Translations under genes and position numbers: made by a program
Assembly: GCA_020746875.1 (NCBI GenBank)
Contig: JAGTJL010000012.1
Location: forward strand, 1,736,001-1,800,000
From: Rhexocercosporidium sp. MPI-PUGE-AT-0058
Lineage: Eukaryota; Ascomycota; Leotiomycetes; Helotiales
Direction: 5' to 3'
Length of the DNA: 64,000 nt
Notes under the pieces: generated by a model
The model's input: only the letters and a program-made list of their open reading frames with translations
Databases searched by the model: none
What the model was told of the DNA's origin: nothing
Shown here: positions 11,878 through 22,578 of the stretch, in pieces
How the letters are laid out: every line of letters starts with the position of its first letter
How positions within the stretch are numbered: position 1 is the first letter of the stretch

Positions 11878-14800
11878 AAGAAGCAATTGGGAACATAAGC
11901 TAAGATAACACGCATGCATTGATGAAAATGCGGCATAAACCTTTGATTCTGCAAAGGCAGGCTAGCAGTCTGCAGATTTTACCCTTGGTGTACAACGTGA
12001 GAAGGTTTGTTAGGGATTTCAAGGCGTCTCTTTTGGGAATGGAGTCGAAGTTACTGTTGTCAGACTAGCGAGCATGACAGTTGCTTGTGCTACCTTGACA
12101 GCAAGGCTGCGTTTGAAGGGGTTGTCGAGGACTTGTGGCGTCAGTCGGGCCTTTCTGGTTCAAGGGGCCTCGAGATCGAAGCCACAATCAAAAGTTCGTC
12201 GAAGGCTGAATCACCAACTAGACATGACAACTGTGTGACAACAGCAAGTAGGGCTGAACTATTGGAAGGGGTACAGCAAGGCGACGTAGGTAGGGTACCA
12301 AACTTGACATTTTGTGGATTTTGGCAGCCACAGACTAGCTCTCTCGCTTTACGTGCTCCATGGTACGTGAAACTCAAATTCTATGAAGTTTCACTTTTGG
12401 CGTTGCTCTAGGTTAATAATGGAGCTGGATGCAGAAGAAGGCTCGGGCTTGAGTTTGACTGCAAAAAGGGATCCGATCATGTGCGGGGAAATGAGGGGTG
12501 CTGTCCCAAAGCAGTAAACAAACGCCAAGCGAAGCGAACGAACACCATTACCTCTGGAAGGAAAAGAGAGATCCGGAACTATCGATATGCAATGCAATGC
12601 ATGCTTATGCTTATGCTTATTTTTCCCTTCAAGTTCTGGACCTCTGAAGCAAGATTAGAGTTCTGGAACATACCGTATCTGGCGTCCAAGACGGAGGTAA
12701 AAAGCTGCGTCGCGTGGTTTTGGGCTTTGAGTTTCGTGGTTCTGGGACAGCTTGGAGAGAGCTTAACGAGGAATTGGAGCTTGATCTTCTTAGTTTGAGG
12801 GACTTTTGTGTTAGGCCAAGGTGAGGCTGAGAAGGGGGTTTGGCATTGGCATTGACGTTTGTGCGTGATGCGTTGCTTCTGCAACTTGTGGCTGGAAACT
12901 TTCCCTTCCCGTCATCCTCTAAGTCTTTGACTTTTACCTGGAGGTTGGGGGAAAAACTTAGACTGATGGGAGGAGAAGGCTGGCTGGAGTTGACTTGGCG
13001 ACATCCAAGCAGACTCCTGCAGAAGGAGTGGGAGTTCATCAGTTGTGAGCTTGAGGGGGGGCTGGAACTAGAGCGTCTCATAGTTCCAAAAACTGGTGTT
13101 TGTGTGTTTGCATGTCACTCTGCTGCTCTACCGGCCTCGCGTCTTTTCGCATTGTTTGTTATTGACGTGGATTACGTTGCAGGGCTGAACTTTGTTGACC
13201 TTGGGCTATATCCAGAATCCCAATCCGAAAGATTGCAGATAGTAAAAAGAATAAGGTTCCGATAACTTGCAGATGGAAACAAACAAACGGTGGTTTATGT
13301 CTCTACATGGTGTTATACCTCTCCCTACTTGCGTTTCTGCGTTGTTGGTAATTAGATTTTCGGATATCTATCGGAGGTTAACTTGGACCTATGTATGTAG
13401 CTTCACAACACTTCATTTCGCTTCACTTGGAAATCCCAAAAGAGAAACCGATCCCGAAAAGCCATGTCTGCAACATGCGGGTATGGGTGAACTGCTCCTC
13501 AGCTACGCCGAACACTTTGGTTTGCATCCTACTGCATGATGCGATGCGACAAGGCTGTGTGTCGTGATTCTTGACCGAAGGTATCAGCTCGCTTGCGAGT
13601 CTGACAGGAACTCAAGGACTATCCATTCAAAAGTTTGACTTGCATGCTGAGCCGTGGGAAAGCATCGGGAGCATGTAGGTATGCATGACTGGGCAGAGTT
13701 TGTGCCTAGAGCTGGAGCTGGGATGGGAAGTACGTCGGTCTGGACTGGGGGTTACAGTTACTTTCTCACGTTGTGTTGTGGTTTGTTTTGCTGTAGTGAA
13801 GGGAGAGAAGAAGAAGAAGGCAAGAGGCGAGGTAGAGTTTCGAAAGGGAGGACAGACCACGCGGCAAGTCACAACCGTTGGTTTGTACTTCTGTGATACT
13901 TGCTGCACTTTACTTACCACAGCATATTGCACTGCTTCAAAAGTGGGAAGTACAACTGCAACTGTAGCTGTATGTTGTTTGCCGCCGTCAACAGCCGTGA
14001 TGCCGGGAAGTCATCGGAATGAGCATCGAGACATGGTGTGACGGCGGGCCGTTGACCGGCAGCTATCTATCTGACATGGGAGAAGATATATCCGTCTTCT
14101 CAATGTCAGATGACATGCCATGAGAGGGTCAACAGCACGACAGCACAGCACACCATCTTCGTCCGAACACCGGCATGACGCAACTCACCATCACAATCAC
14201 AATTCCAGCCTCACATCCTGTCGCATCCCATCCTATCACATTGTATGCGCTGTTCATGCCCAATTTTTCAAATTTTCTTCTTCTATCTTTTCTTCCTTCT
14301 TCAATTCCTGTATCGCAGTATTTGCGAAACATCCCAAATCAGATGACATTTTACGTAACAAGTATCGGTTTTCAAAGACTTCTCACCGTCTTCCTCTTTT
14401 TTCTCTCTTCATCTTGGCAAAACAACAGCACGCAAGGCTTGCAGATATGTACTCTACCTACAGTTTCCGAACAAGAGTAAAAAAAAAATGCGCATGTCTC
14501 ACACCTAATCAGGACAGGCACAGGAACGAGGGGTGCCGACGAATAGGACGTCTTGGAGGCGTCTTCAAAAAGTGTGTGAGTGGCCGGTTGGGTACTCGGT
14601 TTCTCGGGACCGAGATTTTTGGAATGAGGTGAGACATGTAGCTTGTAGCTCGTCTTGTAAGTTTACTGCATCGTGGGTACCTGTTAGCGAGCGGCCCGCC
14701 TGGAACATATCCAACGAGCATCTTTCGTCCAAGTGCGTGGGAAAATGAATTGCCATGACGTTGTGTGGGTGGTGTAGTGGGGTGAGGACGGGGGTGGGAT

Positions 14801-15641
14801 GGGGGTGTGTTGTTTTGTAGGGATATGTGACGTGCTTACTGGCACAACATGCTGTCAGCATTGTCACTTTTATTTGTGTCGATTGGAGTGATGCTGTTGG
14901 TACGGAGGTACGGAGGTGTGGTGTGTGCGCGTTCTTTTTGGCTGTCGGGTACGTGTTCATGTACCTATACCAATAAACTTATATCTTGGCCATGGACTTG
15001 GCTCAGCTTGGCTGGATGTTTCGTTTCGGTGCATATGCCTTTTTCGTACTCGGCACTGTACCATGTACATGTGGTTGGGTATTTGGATGGTGAGATAGCT
15101 GAACAGTTGGGAGTCGAGGGTCAAGAGTTGGAGAGGGGGATGGTAGGAAAGTTGGATGGTTGGTTGGATGCCAGTGATGGTGGCGATACAACACTGCCTT
15201 CCTGCAGCGATGGCAGCGTGGAAAGCCCTTCTTCCTCACTCACGCATGCATGAGGCTGATTGAGGGGATGGAACGGACGGTGCAGCGAAGCAAATCGCGG
15301 GGAAATGGCACTCTCCACTGCACTGCAACGCTCTTTTGTGGTGATCATTCAGCATACACAACGCAAGCAACAAATGAGTGGAGCGGAGGGGAGGAGAGGA
15401 GGTTTTCGGCAAGTGAGGCGCGCATGCCGTTCCTTTTGTTTTCTCGAATCATTGCAGATCGTCTCTTGAAGAGGAGAAGAAGGAAATTTTTCGATAGCTC
15501 CTGGGCTCACTTGGTGAGAGGCGAGAGCGAAAACGAGGCTGATTACTTTCCCTGTCTTTCGCACCAGTAGGGAGGCGTTTTATTTTTGGAGTGAGTTGCC
15601 TGGTTGTTAAGGTGGTTGGTTGTGTTATTGCATTCGCTCGT

Positions 15642-15682
15642 GGGTGTGTGTGTGTGTGAGTGAGTGAGTGAGTTGTGTGTGC
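15642..15682 (+). repeat. (GT)n/(GAGT)n microsatellite
   Basis: A GT-dinucleotide tract passes into GAGT tetranucleotide repeats and back to GT. Simple-sequence DNA; no function visible. Confidence 0.8.
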
Positions 15683-16542
15683 GCGAGGCGAGAAAGCGAG
15701 AAGAACGAGATCCCGTTCGATGTGGCTTCGAAGCCGACAGGTCTTTCCAAAATCTTTGCGGGGTATTTACAGGGGAAGAGAAAAAATAACAGGGCAGGGA
15801 CCTCACACCCTGGTGCCTGCCCTGGCTCTGGCTGTGAGGAAATCTTGCCACTTTTATCACGAGAATCGAAGGCTTACAGGGTGGGAGGCTGTGCCTATCG
15901 CATGGTGCGATGTGGCGTGTTGTTTCGATGGAGGTGGGGAATAAGCGAGGGTACTTTTGGCTGGCTTTATGCACTGCGACGGAGAGGACGGAGCAGGATA
16001 GGAGGGATAGGACAGGGCATGGGATGACGACGGACTGGGGTATTTTGCCTGTTTGTGTAGAAATGAATAAAGCCCCGAAGCGGTGTTGCGACGCATTGAG
16101 CGTGTCACGACAGGAGACAGCGTGCACTGATGCTTTGGCAATTTGAAGGTGCTGCTTCATTTACGTATCATGCAGGAGGTCGGCAATGAACAAGGTAAGA
16201 GAAAAATGGAGGTGATATTGGCAGGGAAGATCTGAAATTGAGAGGGAATGTTTGTTGATTTAACTTTTTTGAATTGATTGAATCATTAAAGACTAAGACT
16301 AGGGATTGTGTTTTATTTCCCGCCAATTGTGTTTGGCTGGAGAATTATGGAAAAACAAGGGGGTGACTCCGGGGCCTATGCACGCACGCTCATTATTGAA
16401 CTCGAAATGAAGTATTTCCGAACTCCCCTTTTCCTCGCCCCTTCCCTTGCTTGGCTTTTTCGTGTAAATGAATGAACGAGGATAGAATGAATGTGATGCG
16501 ATGCTGTCATTAAAGCAGAACTGACTGACTTGAATGAATGCT

Positions 16543-19039
16543 TTAATAGGCAACAGGTGTGGTGAGGGTGAAAGTGACTGGAGATCCAGACATCTGGACC
16601 CAGATGGTAAGAGGATCAGAGCCGAGCTTCTCAGTAGTGAATCCCTGAGTGTCGGTGACAGTGCCTGGAACCGTGACGGGGATCTTAACCGAGCAGGTGT
16701 TGCTGTTGGTAGTGAGCGTGACGGCCGTGATGGTCTTTGCGGTTGGGTTGGTTGTGTATGACAGCTGTGGTGAGCATCCATCTCTGGCCATGCGGTTGAT
16801 GAAGTCGAGGGCGATGTCGTCGTGCTTTAGGGAGATCATGGGCCACGACACAAGTCTTACCATCTCTTGCGTGACGGTCTCGGCCCATGCTTGAATCAGG
16901 GAGAGTTTCTTGGAGACTCCGTTGATGGTCGTCGTGCCTGCGGTCACGTAGTTCAAGTTGGCTTGGTGGAACATGTAGGGGTCATGGTGGAGACCGAACA
17001 AGTGTCGTGTGTTAGTTGCTTTCTCGAGGGCGAGGAGAGCGGTCCAGTCACCGCTTCCGGCAGATGTGTCGATCCATTCTTGGACTGTGCAAGCTGGGAG
17101 ATCACACTTCATAATGCTCAGTTAGCATTTATATCTTTTGGTAGGTGGTAAGAGAATACATACGTTGTAGTAGATGTTGGTTGCCCAGCGGGGAACGATG
17201 GTTGCTCCAGCGTATCCGTTATCGGCGACGTTGCTGATGAGTGGCCAGAACTCGTTCTGCTTGTTCATCAAGACAGGACGGGTGTTGTCACCAACAACAT
17301 ACTTGATACCATTATCGAGCCATGCCTTGATGGCATCACCGTTGTGCATACCAGTGATCGCAGGAGGAATGATACCGTTTGCACTAAACTTGTTGCCGGC
17401 CGCGATGCCAACTTGGGCGAGCCATGCCTTGTTCCATGAGAGTTCCCGGGAGACATCGAAGTAAGTAGCGTTGTTCTGGTCCTCGTGTGTGAAGGTGTGA
17501 GAAACGTGAGCAAAGGTATCGCGGTTGGCTGGCTTGGCGAACCAGACCTTGAGAGCGTCCAAGTTGGTGCAAGCGAGGCTGTATGGGTAGGTGGTTGGGG
17601 TAGCTGGCCAAAGGTTCTTCCCGGTTCCGAGGGGCTTCTTGAACTCAAGAGGAGTGTCAATCTGCTCGGCGTACTCGATTGGTCCGATGCCACATTGGGT
17701 TCCACCGAGATCAGCTCCGGCCTCGATGTTTCCGTTGCCGTTGTGGCCAATGTCGAGGAAGTACTTGCTGCCGGCTGGCAAGCGGCTATTGATATCATTG
17801 GTCCATGTGACGTGTTGGTCCAAGTCGGCAGTGGTGATTCTGTATGTTCTACCAGCGGGTCGATAGATGTCTGAGATCAAGAACATGTCATCGACTATGG
17901 AGATCAATTAGCCTAAGTGATTGCAATATATCTTGTTTCAAACTAACCTTGGTTGCTAAAGAGGACACGACGGAAACCGGTATCTGTGACATGATTAGCT
18001 AGTGGTTTTTATCTTGGCACGCATACATACATAAGCCTCTGGTAGCCCAGGTGATCCAGGCGTGTTGGAGGTAGTTGGAAGTCGACGACCACTCAGTAGC
18101 AAATCCGATGAAGAAGACCATCTGATGAATCGTTAGTGAGAACTATTGAAATCATTGAGTGAGTATCCTTACTTGTTGTCGACCATCAATGTTGTTGATA
18201 ACACCAGCAGTGGACTTAGTTGGGAAGCCAGTGGCTGGGCCAAAGGACGCAAACTCAGTTGCAATGGTTGCGTTGGTAATGGTGGCAGGGTAGTGGTAGA
18301 GACCAGCCGTCGAAACGCCAGCTCCGGTCTTCATTCCTGAAGTTGGGAAAGCAGCAGTGCTTGTAAGACTGATGAGTTGCTCTACGCCTGTATTGCAACA
18401 TCCACCGATGGCAGATGCACCATAGGCTGGGCCCGGGAACACATCGATACGGACCATGCGGGCTCCGAAGGTGACTTGATACTGGTAGAGGGTTGCCAAC
18501 TGGGCGGCGGTGAGAGCACTTTGGAACCCAAGAGTTCCACCATAATCGTAGCTGACCTCGGACAGGATGACAATAGCTCCATAGTTTCCAGCAGTGGAAG
18601 AACTGTTGAGAGCAGGAAGGGTGATGCCAGCCTGGGGGACGGTAACGACCTGGAATGGGATCGCATATCCACTGAGACCAGACGTGGCCGAGTATGCAGA
18701 GGCAGCATCACGAGCGAAGATCAAGATGGTACTCTTCGTGCTTGTGCCTGCAACTACTGCAGCAGGAGCTGCAACTGCAAGAGACTGAACGGTTGTGTTG
18801 GCGGCAACGGTCTTGCCATCAACTGCAGAAGGTCAATAAGGTTGATAGGTAGCATGGGATGAACCAGACTTACCTGTTGCAATCTTTGTCGCAACAACCG
18901 GAGGGGCTTGGCGACCTGCTCCTCCGTTTAGAGGCTGGACCCGTTCGGATTGGCCATTTTTGTTTCTCTGCGGATGCGCATAAGCTCCTGAAACAGAGAC
19001 TGCCACAAGCAAGGCCTTGAGGAAAGTTTTGGTCAACAT
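16543..19039 (-). CDS. agd3: Secreted polysaccharide deacetylase, Agd3-like (CE18)
   Basis: Six exons on the minus strand: 19039-18874, 18822-18173, 18121-18031, 17983-17948, 17894-17164 and 17106-16543; 745 aa predicted. The start gives a clear signal peptide (MLTKTFLKALLVAVSVSGAYA, cleavage near residue 21), so the protein is secreted. The catalytic barrel carries the metal-site Asp pair in QVDDMFL (D316, D317) and the HVSHTFTH histidines (H447, H451). The Ala/Gly/Ser-rich N-terminal part matches the carbohydrate-binding and sandwich region of the family. Family knowledge: Agd3 removes acetyl groups from GalNAc units of galactosaminogalactan outside the cell, making the polymer cationic and adhesive. 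The last intron uses the second AG after the branch-like CTAAC; the first AG would give a stop. It is divergent from gtb3 and shares its 3.5 kb upstream region. Confidence 0.88.
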
Positions 19040-19136
19040 TGCGGGCAACTGGCACGTAGGGTAGCGAACGACGATGGACTCAAAACGCAAACGAATGAGT
19101 TTGATGATGTTGGAAGTTTGGGGCCAGCTTCGCCGT

Positions 19137-19145
19137 GATATAAAG
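19137..19145 (-). promoter_or_regulatory. TATA-like element of agd3
   Basis: Reads CTTTATATC on the minus strand, about 100 bp upstream of the agd3 ATG. Position and sequence fit a core promoter; no transcript data. Confidence 0.35.
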
Positions 19146-19494
19146 AAAGTCGAAGGGAGAGCCAGCTGGGATTACACGAGGTGGAGTGAGAAGTAACAAA
19201 ACTTGGCCAGCCACGGCTGAGCACGTAAAAAAGGGCCCAGAGGGAATCGAAGCATTGACAAAAGCCGCAAAGGGGTGACGGTGACCCACCCTGCTGGCTG
19301 CCTGGACTACCAAAGCGTCCATCCCCAAGCAATTACACGAAAGTCTGGATCCGGGGAGGGAGAACAACGAATGACTCGGGATCAGACTATCGAAAAATTG
19401 CAGCAAGCCATCAAAGCTCTGGTCAGCTTGTGGTGAGTGGTAAGCTCTGGAAGAGTCTGTGCCGTGGCATTGATTTCTACAAGGCTGCTGCTTG

Positions 19495-19521
19495 ATGTGA
19501 GTGTGAGTGTGAGTGTGAGTG
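19495..19521 (+). repeat. (TGTGAG)n microsatellite
   Basis: About four tandem copies of a six-base GTGTGA-type unit within the agd3-gtb3 intergenic region. Confidence 0.75.
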
Positions 19522-20447
19522 CCACCGTCATTCTAGGAGTTCCCTTGACTCCCAAGAATAATCGATCGAGGGTCATTGGCGGTGTGGTCTGACATGGGGA
19601 CATCGAGTTGTGACAGTGGGAATCCGGTAGGGCTCGAGGGGTGGGTGGAGGGGTGGAATCGAAATGGGTGCCCAGAGACGGGACAGGATGATCTGTCGAT
19701 GCGGGATGCAAGGGCAACTAGGTCCGTGTTGTCGTGGACCCATAAAGTTTACCTTTTTTTAGACATAGCACAGAAAATCACGAGGAGGCTACAGAGCTAG
19801 AGCTAGAGGAGGCGGAGCAGAGGTCGAATCAGGGCCTGGCCTTCTTTAGACTGGCCGGCCTCTAGGACTGTACGGGAGATCATGCTGGAGTGCATGATGA
19901 AGGAATGCTTGGGAGAAAAAGTCGGGGACGGATGATGGAAACTCTGTGAAGGAGGAGAAGCAAGGACATCTGTAGGAGAAAGAAGACGGGAGGTGGAGGG
20001 TGGCAAAGGAGGAGCCATAGTTTCCAGCCCAGGTGCAAGAATAGAGACCCAAAATTCAAGGCTGGACTAGACAAAGCAGGTTGGAAGCTCATGTCGAGGC
20101 CAGACGGGAGTTTGTAGGTGGTTGGTTAATGGTTATCGATGTGAGGAGAGGCAGAACTGCCAGCATAATTGGCCCGAACTGGGAACCTCAGCCACGAGCG
20201 TCCACCAGATCGACGGACGAGTCGGGTCGTATGGCAGCTGTCAGTGAGTGTAGCATGGAAATCTGCATAGAATGAGAGTGAGGTGATGTTTCCTGTATGA
20301 CTACGCCGCTCGGTAAATGACGGATGTCGTGATGAGTACATTTTTTATTTTTTATTTTGGGGGAGAGACGAAGAGTACGTTTGTGCCTACATGTACAGTG
20401 ATGCGGAAAATAATACGTGTGCCTGGTAATGGTGGAAATTCAGGGGT

Positions 20448-20480
20448 TGTTAGCTTGCTTGCTTGCTTGCTGGCTTGCTG
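20448..20480 (+). repeat. (CTTG)n microsatellite
   Basis: Tandem CTTG units with a CTGG interruption at the right end. Simple-sequence DNA in the agd3-gtb3 intergenic region. Confidence 0.75.
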
Positions 20481-20844
20481 GAGTTGAGAGAGCGGTGGAG
20501 GGAGGGTCGAAGGAAGAATCATTAACTGTGGGGGAAGATCCTGAGGAGAAAATTAAAGAGAGAAGCTCCGCTCTGCATGAGCTAAAGGAAGCTAAAGGAA
20601 GCTAATCTACTTGGAAACTTAGTTACAGTACTAAAAAGTTTCATTCACGAGGAGGACAAAAGCGGCGGACAAGGGGAAAGTAATCAGATCTCCGCTAAAG
20701 AGTCGTGCACATGCTACGGCGATAAAAGCTGTTCAAGCGGCAAGAGCTTAGTGCAGGGGTCCAAGCCCATGTCCATGCATCGCCATATCCATGCTAGTGG
20801 CTATTTATGCAAGCCATCAGCAGCTTATGCAAGTGCAGGGGTCT

Positions 20845-20890
20845 GGGCAGGGGCAGGGGCAGGGGCAGGGGCAGGGGCAGGGCAGGCAGG
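20845..20890 (+). repeat. (GGGGCA)n repeat, potential G-quadruplex
   Basis: Six or so tandem GGGGCA units, followed by GGCA remnants. Runs of four G separated by two bases satisfy the usual G-quadruplex pattern on the plus strand. It lies about 1.7 kb upstream of gtb3 and 1.8 kb upstream of agd3. Confidence 0.8.
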
Positions 20891-22543
20891 TCAGGGCGGC
20901 AAGAGACTAGACAGCCTTCATTCACGTGTCGGGCGGCAGACACCTTCCGCGCCAAGCCTCGTCTATCCTCCAACGTCTTTGTCCTACCTACAGACGACAG
21001 CATGGACAAGACTCACTCACTCTTCTGCTCGCAACTCGTCCTGCTGCTATCGCCACCTCACCCACAACCATGCACACCTACATGGCCCACTGGTAGCTTC
21101 CGCAAGGGTGATGAGATGAGACGGGGTCGACATGGATGGGATAGGGCAAGACACCAAAAGGCAGAACGGGGCAGGCAAGCAGGGTGCAATGCAGAATCCC
21201 AAGAAGTGTCTGTCCTTCCCGCAAACCCGGGACTGTCGTTTACTCCGGTGCCCATTAGCATCTCGGGAGTACAGTATATCCCTCGACCCTTCCAGCTAAG
21301 AATCCCAAATATCTCACAGACTGCCTATGTCACAAAGCTAAAAATGGACTACGGGCGAGCAATCCTCCCTCCCCATTGTCCCTTAGCTTCGATCTGGAGA
21401 TGGCCTTACCATCAATGTGAGGTGGATCATCTCGGATCTCGGAGACATGACTTCATGATCTGCTGGTTCCAGAAATTCCCATCCGAGCGTGGACTGACTG
21501 GTTTCTTGTTTTGTTTCTTCGCTTCGCTCTCCATCCTCCAGCGGGGCAGGGATGGGTTTCGAAAAGCGTAGCTAAGGAGTTTAGGACTGCCGCTCTCACA
21601 TCGCTTGGGCGGCATCCGAAGATCTGCTGCCACCATTGTTTTATTCTCCTTGCCTGACCTTTTCCTTTCTCCTCTCCCTAGCTCGACTAGCAAACGATCA
21701 AGTCCTCCGTCGCCTGGGAGCGAGTCTGTCCCAGCCTCGCCACTAGTAAGTACTAGAGGACCCTCGTTTTTTACCTGCTTGGAGCAGATGCACTTGACCC
21801 CTGTCAGCCCAGGCCGTCAACCAAGTGTTGTCTCGGCGGGGTATCCTGGAGCCGGAGCTGGATCCTAGCTGATGACGGTTACGGCTCAACTCAACGCGAG
21901 CTCTCCTGCACTTCAACCGCCTGATTATCAATGGACAGCAGACTCTTGCTTAAGAAAATAGTCACAACTTAGGCTATACGAGTGGCGGTCTGACCGGCCT
22001 GCATCCAAAATGAGACACGGCCCTCTGCCAACTCTGACACTTGTAATCCACAAAGCTGGATGGTTGTTGTCGGCATGCAGGCCAAGGGCCTTCTATGGCA
22101 AACCGTAGGTCCACGTTGCTGCGTCCTTTCGGTCGTTCTTTACACCCAACTACTCACACTAATGTTGACCCCTTTCAATACTATTGGGAGCTTGCATGGT
22201 TCTAGCTTCTTGGTCGTTGGGGCTGAAAAGTACGAAGGGGTTCGGTGATATGATGATATGATTACTAGCGGGGCAAACTTCCTTTCGCCTCAGCCTTGAC
22301 GTTTGAGATCTATTGATCCCCGGCAAGGATACTTGGGTACTGTTAGTAACTTGTCACTCGCTCCCATTCAAGAACGCCGAGGCTGAGCTTTCGAAGCTTC
22401 AATTTTTTCCCTCTCGTCGATAAGAACTTGCTAATACACAACTACACTCGCTCGCCCACACCTTCGCTCTACAGGTCGCTCGTTCGCTTGTACCACACTT
22501 CGTTCGTTCAACTCAGAGAAAGGCGAAGTTGTTGACATACTCT

Positions 22544-22561
22544 ATGGCGACAACCTTCTAA
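22544..22561 (+). promoter_or_regulatory. Upstream ORF (five codons) in the gtb3 leader
   Basis: ATG GCG ACA ACC TTC TAA ends 17 bases before the gtb3 start codon. If the transcript starts upstream of it, ribosomes would meet this ORF first and might be slowed. The main ATG context (ACAAAATGG) is good, whereas the uORF context (ACTCTATGG) is weaker, so leaky scanning is likely. Confidence 0.4.
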
Positions 22562-22578
22562 CAGGCCAAATCGACAAA

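Larger units (their letters stand above)
7604..16542. other. 8.9 kb stretch without a convincing gene, between uge3 and agd3
   Basis: Both flanking genes are on the minus strand, so this is upstream of uge3 and downstream of agd3. Open frames up to 205 aa occur (for example 15543-16160 minus, 11401-11898 plus, 10633-11112 minus, 12629-13081 minus). All lack domains, have low-complexity or shadow-like composition and no linked splice sites. I looked for spherulin-4-like (GH135) and GH114 motifs, since sph3 and ega3 sit between uge3 and agd3 in A. fumigatus, and found none. The stretch holds several simple repeats, a G run, a 64-bp tandem duplication and a small hairpin, listed separately. It may contain a long uge3 promoter, long UTRs or a non-coding transcript. 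Confidence 0.55.
19040..22578. promoter_or_regulatory. Divergent upstream region of agd3 and gtb3
   Basis: About 3.5 kb between the two start codons, with no convincing gene. The 254-aa frame at 20807-21571 reads a simple repeat as Arg-Gly repeats and is rejected. Contents are a TATA-like element near the agd3 start, TGTGAG and CTTG microsatellites, a G-rich hexanucleotide repeat, and a CT-rich stretch with a short upstream ORF just before gtb3. Shared control of both genes is a reasonable inference. Confidence 0.6.

Noticed and set aside
11401..11898. 165-aa plus-strand open frame
   Set aside because: Crosses a poly-G run and the tandem duplication; no domain, and its start is a TTG rather than an ATG.
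12629..13081. 150-aa Ser-rich minus-strand open frame
   Set aside because: Ser/Pro-rich but no conserved motif; overlapping frames are equally open. Could be revisited with RNA-seq.
15543..16160. 205-aa minus-strand open frame
   Set aside because: Low-complexity His/Ser/Thr composition over a microsatellite; no splice partners and no recognisable domain.
20807..21571. 254-aa plus-strand open frame
   Set aside because: Its start reads the GGGGCA repeat as Arg-Gly repeats, and the rest has no domain and competes with other equally open frames.
21894..21901. StuA-like 8-mer (ACGCGAGC) upstream of gtb3
   Set aside because: GAG genes are under StuA control in A. fumigatus, but this degenerate 8-mer is expected by chance in several kb of sequence.
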